Under the pieces are notes generated by a model. It ran no database searches. It worked only from the letters and a program-made list of their open reading frames with translations, and was not told where the DNA came from. The position numbers and the translations under genes were made by a program. A DNA stretch of 64,000 nucleotides from Sagittula sp. P11 (lineage in GTDB: Bacteria; Pseudomonadota; Alphaproteobacteria; Rhodobacterales; Rhodobacteraceae). This document shows positions 61,620 to 64,000 of this stretch, piece after piece (the first letter of the stretch is position 1; the number at the start of each line of letters is the position of its first letter). Location of the stretch: assembly GCF_002814095.1 (NCBI RefSeq), contig NZ_CP021913.1:930001-994000 (forward strand), in the 5' to 3' direction.

Positions 61620-62240
61620 ATGATCGGACCTCTGCAGGCCATCGGCCGTTTCTTCACCCGCGCGCTGGACTTCGGCGGTCGTGCCACCCGGGCGGAGTTC
61701 TGGTGGGTCCAGCTGGCCTATGTCCTGCAGGCCGCCGCTCTCGTCGCGGTCGTCGTGACGGGCACGGTTCCGAAGGCCCTGCTGTTCGATCCGGCCACCG
61801 GCGCACCGGGGATGGCGATACAGCTCTACGGCCTTTTTATGACCGCGCTTTTGGTCCCGGGCCTGACGCTCTGCATCCGACGTCTGCACGATACGGACCG
61901 CTCCGGCTGGTGGTACTGCATCCTATTCGTGCCGCTGATCGGCCCGCTGTGGTTCATCTTCCTGATGCTCCAGCCGTCTGACTATACGAACCGCTTCGGG
62001 CCCAACCCGCACGATGGGCCGGACCGCTCGCTGCGCGAGATTCCGTCCACCCCGGCGGCACCGCAGCCCACGGCCAGCGCCCGCCACGCCAGGGCGCCGA
62101 AGAAATCAACCGCCTGGGACAGCGCCCATGTCATCCTGCAGGTGGACGCCGCGCCAAGCCCGGCCATGCGGCAGGCCCGCAAGGCGGAGATCAGCGACTA
62201 CTACCGCCGCAACATCCTCAAGGAAGTCCCGGCAGAGTGA
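61620..62240 (+). CDS. DUF805 membrane protein with long C-terminal tail
   Basis: 206 residues. The DUF805 domain spans about 120: FTRALDFGGRATRAEFWWVQL, LCIRRLHDTDRSGWWY and a LIGPLWFIFLMLQP helix, with three or four membrane helices. The last 80 residues are a soluble, Pro/Ala-rich tail ending in KAEISDYYRRNILKEVP, which most DUF805 proteins lack. Function unknown. Confidence 0.85.
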   Translation: MIGPLQAIGRFFTRALDFGGRATRAEFWWVQLAYVLQAAALVAVVVTGTVPKALLFDPATGAPGMAIQLYGLFMTALLVPGLTLCIRRLHDTDRSGWWYCILFVPLIGPLWFIFLMLQPSDYTNRFGPNPHDGPDRSLREIPSTPAAPQPTASARHARAPKKSTAWDSAHVILQVDAAPSPAMRQARKAEISDYYRRNILKEVPAE

Positions 62241-62308
62241 CCATGCGTCCCTCCACAGAAGCACCCGAAGGTCCATCCGACACGCGCCGCCAAACAGCAT
62301 GACCCGAT

Positions 62309-62331
62309 GTAGGGCGGAGATTCTCCGCCCT
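62309..62331. repeat. GTAGGGYGG palindrome, copy 10
   Basis: GTAGGGCGGAGATTCTCCGCCCT: arms AGGGCGGAGA and TCTCCGCCCT around a single base, between the convergent DUF805 and gshA genes. Confidence 0.65.
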
Positions 62332-62354
62332 CCGCCATGGCCAGCGGCACGTTT

Positions 62355-63725
62355 TCAGTACGAATAGGCGGCGTAGATCCGGTTCAGGTCGCCGTTCCAG
62401 TCGCCGTGGTAATGTTCCAGCAGTTCGTCCGCCGGGGTCATGCCGCTCTCGACGCTTTCCTTCAGCGCGCTGAGGAAATGCGTCTCGTCGGGCACCAGCC
62501 CGCCCGCACCGGGACGGGCCCGCGCCTTCAGACCCGCCTCGCAGATCTCCAGCACCTCGCGCGCGAGGTCGTGCATCCGGATGCCGTCGACCTCCGCCGC
62601 CAGCGCATCGCGCGTGGCCGCCAGCCGCAGCGCCTCGCGCTGCTCCGCCGTCCAGTTGCGGCACAGGTCCCAGGCCGCGTCCAGCGCGGTCTGGTCGTAC
62701 ATCAGCCCCACCCAGAAGGCCGGCAGCGCGCACAGCCGCCGCCACGGACCGCCATCGGCGCCGCGCATCTCGATGAACTTCTTCACGCGCGCATCCGGGA
62801 AAGCGGTGGTCAGATGGTCTGCCCAATCCGAAAGGGTCGGCGTCTCGCCCGGCAGCGCGGGCAGCTTGCCCTCCAGGAAATCGCGGAAGGACATCCCCAG
62901 CGCGTCCACGTACTTGCCGTCCCGGTAGACAAAGTACATCGGCACATCCAGCGCGTACTCCACCCAGCGCTCGAAGCCAAAGCCCTCCTCGAAGACAAAC
63001 GGCAGCATCCCCGTGCGCGAGTCGTCGAGCGTTTCCCAGATCTGCATCCGCTTGGATTTCACGCCAACCGGCTTGCCTTCGAAGAACGGCGAGTTGGCGA
63101 AGAGTGCGGTCGCCACGGGCGACAGCGCAAGCGCCACGCGCATCTTCTGCACCATGTCCGCCTCCGACCCGAAGTCGAGGTTGACCTGCACGGTGCAGGT
63201 CCGGCGCATCATCTCCCGGCCCGTGGTGCCCACCTTGGGCATGTAGGCGTCCATCAGCTTGTAGCGGCCCTTGGGCATCAGAGGCATCTGGTCATGCGTC
63301 CAGACCGGCGCCGCACCCAGTCCGATGAAACCCACGCCCAGTTCATCGGCAACCCCCTTCACCTCGCGCAGGTGCTCGTTCACCTCGTCGCAGGTCTGGT
63401 GGATGGTCTCCAGGGGTGCACCGGACAACTCCAGCGCGCCGCCCGGTTCGAGCGAGACGTTCGCCCCGTCCTTCGTCAGGCCGATGAGGTGACCGCCTTC
63501 CTCGACGGGTGCCCAGCCGTGGCGGTCGCGCAGCCCCTCCAGCACCGCCCGGATGGAGCGTTCGCCGTCATAGGGCAGCGGGTTCAGGGTGTCCTTGCAG
63601 TAGCCGAACTTCTCGTGCTCCGTCCCGATGCGCCAGTCTTCCTTCGGCTTGCACCCGGAGGCGAGGTAATCCGCCATCTGGTCAAACGATTCGATGGGGC
63701 CGCCGCCGGACTGTGGGATGGACAT
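62355..63725 (-). CDS. gshA: glutamate-cysteine ligase
   Basis: First step of glutathione synthesis. 456 residues of the GCS2-like alphaproteobacterial/plant type: WRIGTEHEKFGYCKDT near 36-51, LSGAPLETIHQTCDEVNEHL, RTCTVQVNLDFGSEADMV and a closing YHGDWNGDLNRIYAAY. These match the plant/alphaproteobacterial class rather than E. coli GshA. GGGAG lies about ten bases before the ATG. An unidentified gene ends 68 bases upstream on the same strand. Confidence 0.95.
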   Translation of the reverse strand: MSIPQSGGGPIESFDQMADYLASGCKPKEDWRIGTEHEKFGYCKDTLNPLPYDGERSIRAVLEGLRDRHGWAPVEEGGHLIGLTKDGANVSLEPGGALELSGAPLETIHQTCDEVNEHLREVKGVADELGVGFIGLGAAPVWTHDQMPLMPKGRYKLMDAYMPKVGTTGREMMRRTCTVQVNLDFGSEADMVQKMRVALALSPVATALFANSPFFEGKPVGVKSKRMQIWETLDDSRTGMLPFVFEEGFGFERWVEYALDVPMYFVYRDGKYVDALGMSFRDFLEGKLPALPGETPTLSDWADHLTTAFPDARVKKFIEMRGADGGPWRRLCALPAFWVGLMYDQTALDAAWDLCRNWTAEQREALRLAATRDALAAEVDGIRMHDLAREVLEICEAGLKARARPGAGGLVPDETHFLSALKESVESGMTPADELLEHYHGDWNGDLNRIYAAYSY

Positions 63726-63793
63726 GGTGGGAGGCTCCCGATCTCTGTTCGCTGTCGTTCAGGTTACCGTCCTGTCGGCATTCTCGCGGACTG

Positions 63794-64000
63794 TCAATGC
63801 AACCGATCTGGTGCATTGCGCAGGGGACCTGCGCGCCAGATCACGACCGGGATGCGCGACCCCGCCTTCATCTGTTTCAGCATGTGTTCCGTGCGGATGC
63901 CCGGCAGGCTGGCAAAGGCGTCGAACAGCCCCTCTGCCCCGCGTGCCGTCAGGGGGATGGACAGGGGCGCCTGCCCGGGCACGCGCAGCACCCAGTGCGG
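63794..64000 (-). CDS. C-terminal fragment of an unidentified protein, cut by the window edge
   Basis: 68 codons are visible, ending RNAPDRLH; the 5' end lies beyond the window. Readable segments are VLRVPGQAPLSIPLTARGAEGLF and EHMLKQMKAGSRIPVVIWRAG. I do not recognise a family. It precedes gshA on the same strand by 68 bases. Confidence 0.45.
   Translation of the reverse strand, partial: PHWVLRVPGQAPLSIPLTARGAEGLFDAFASLPGIRTEHMLKQMKAGSRIPVVIWRAGPLRNAPDRLH

Overview
The window is a stretch of high-GC alphaproteobacterial chromosome. Gene content points to the order Rhodobacterales (Roseobacter group): a petP/petR-type regulator pair, an ectoine-hydrolase-like M24 protein, a glycine betaine/dimethylglycine demethylation operon, the paaABCDE ring epoxidase, and short palindromic intergenic repeats scattered throughout. 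Genes are closely packed, with many ATGA or TGATG overlaps. I see no rRNA, tRNA, CRISPR array, insertion sequence or prophage gene. The left edge cuts amn, probably only a few codons short of its end. The right edge cuts an unidentified gene.

Layout. 1-5000: amn, a VOC protein, a type IB topoisomerase, a class II aldolase, a methyltransferase and a lytic transglycosylase lipoprotein. 5148-8800: the phenylacetyl-CoA epoxidase operon paaABCDE, with an inverted-repeat operator candidate upstream of paaA. 8910-14569: an SDR protein and an ExoD-like membrane protein, then the isoprenoid block dxs/ispA/xseB and an HDAC-like deacetylase. 14611-16842: petR-petP, divergent from ilvE. 16928-19523: two tandem paralogues of a soluble Aer-like PAS protein. 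19683-26585: a six-gene polyamine-type ABC importer operon with two paralogous binding proteins, a DUF1330 protein and two permeases carrying extra domains. 26586-32791: a long non-coding gap, doeA-like, an L,D-transpeptidase, an LLM oxidoreductase, ribA, a response regulator, a candidate small RNA and a short IMPACT protein. 33059-39144: a SnoaL-like protein, then pnp and rpsO, separated by an iodotyrosine-deiodinase-like nitroreductase, a cation/proton antiporter and a GST. 39516-49309: an RTX protein, a DUF1643 protein, threonine dehydratase, Trm112/LON/YbbN, xthA, a deacylase, 1-Cys peroxiredoxin and aldehyde dehydrogenase. 49379-58478: a pseudouridine synthase, the betaine/methylamine demethylation operon with its XRE-cupin regulator, and a thiolase. 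58584-63725: a STAS/HATPase pair, a tandem hairpin repeat, a gamma-glutamyltransferase-like protein, a DUF805 protein and gshA.

How the genes fit together. Three catabolic modules stand out: aromatic degradation (paaABCDE, perhaps with the distant thiolase), osmolyte use (the doeA-like gene; a methyltransferase with two dimethylglycine/sarcosine dehydrogenase-like proteins and a GFA-family protein) and polyamine-type uptake. Redox and thiol functions recur: gshA, GST, GGT-like, GFA, 1-Cys Prx and the thioredoxin-TPR protein.

The least explained items are the tandem PAS proteins, the enlarged ABC permeases, the 203-bp-spaced hairpin repeat with a compensatory base change, the small RNA candidate with an anti-Shine-Dalgarno loop, and at least ten copies of a GTAGGGYGG palindrome confined to gaps between genes. 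All functions are inferred by reading the sequence; no database search was run.
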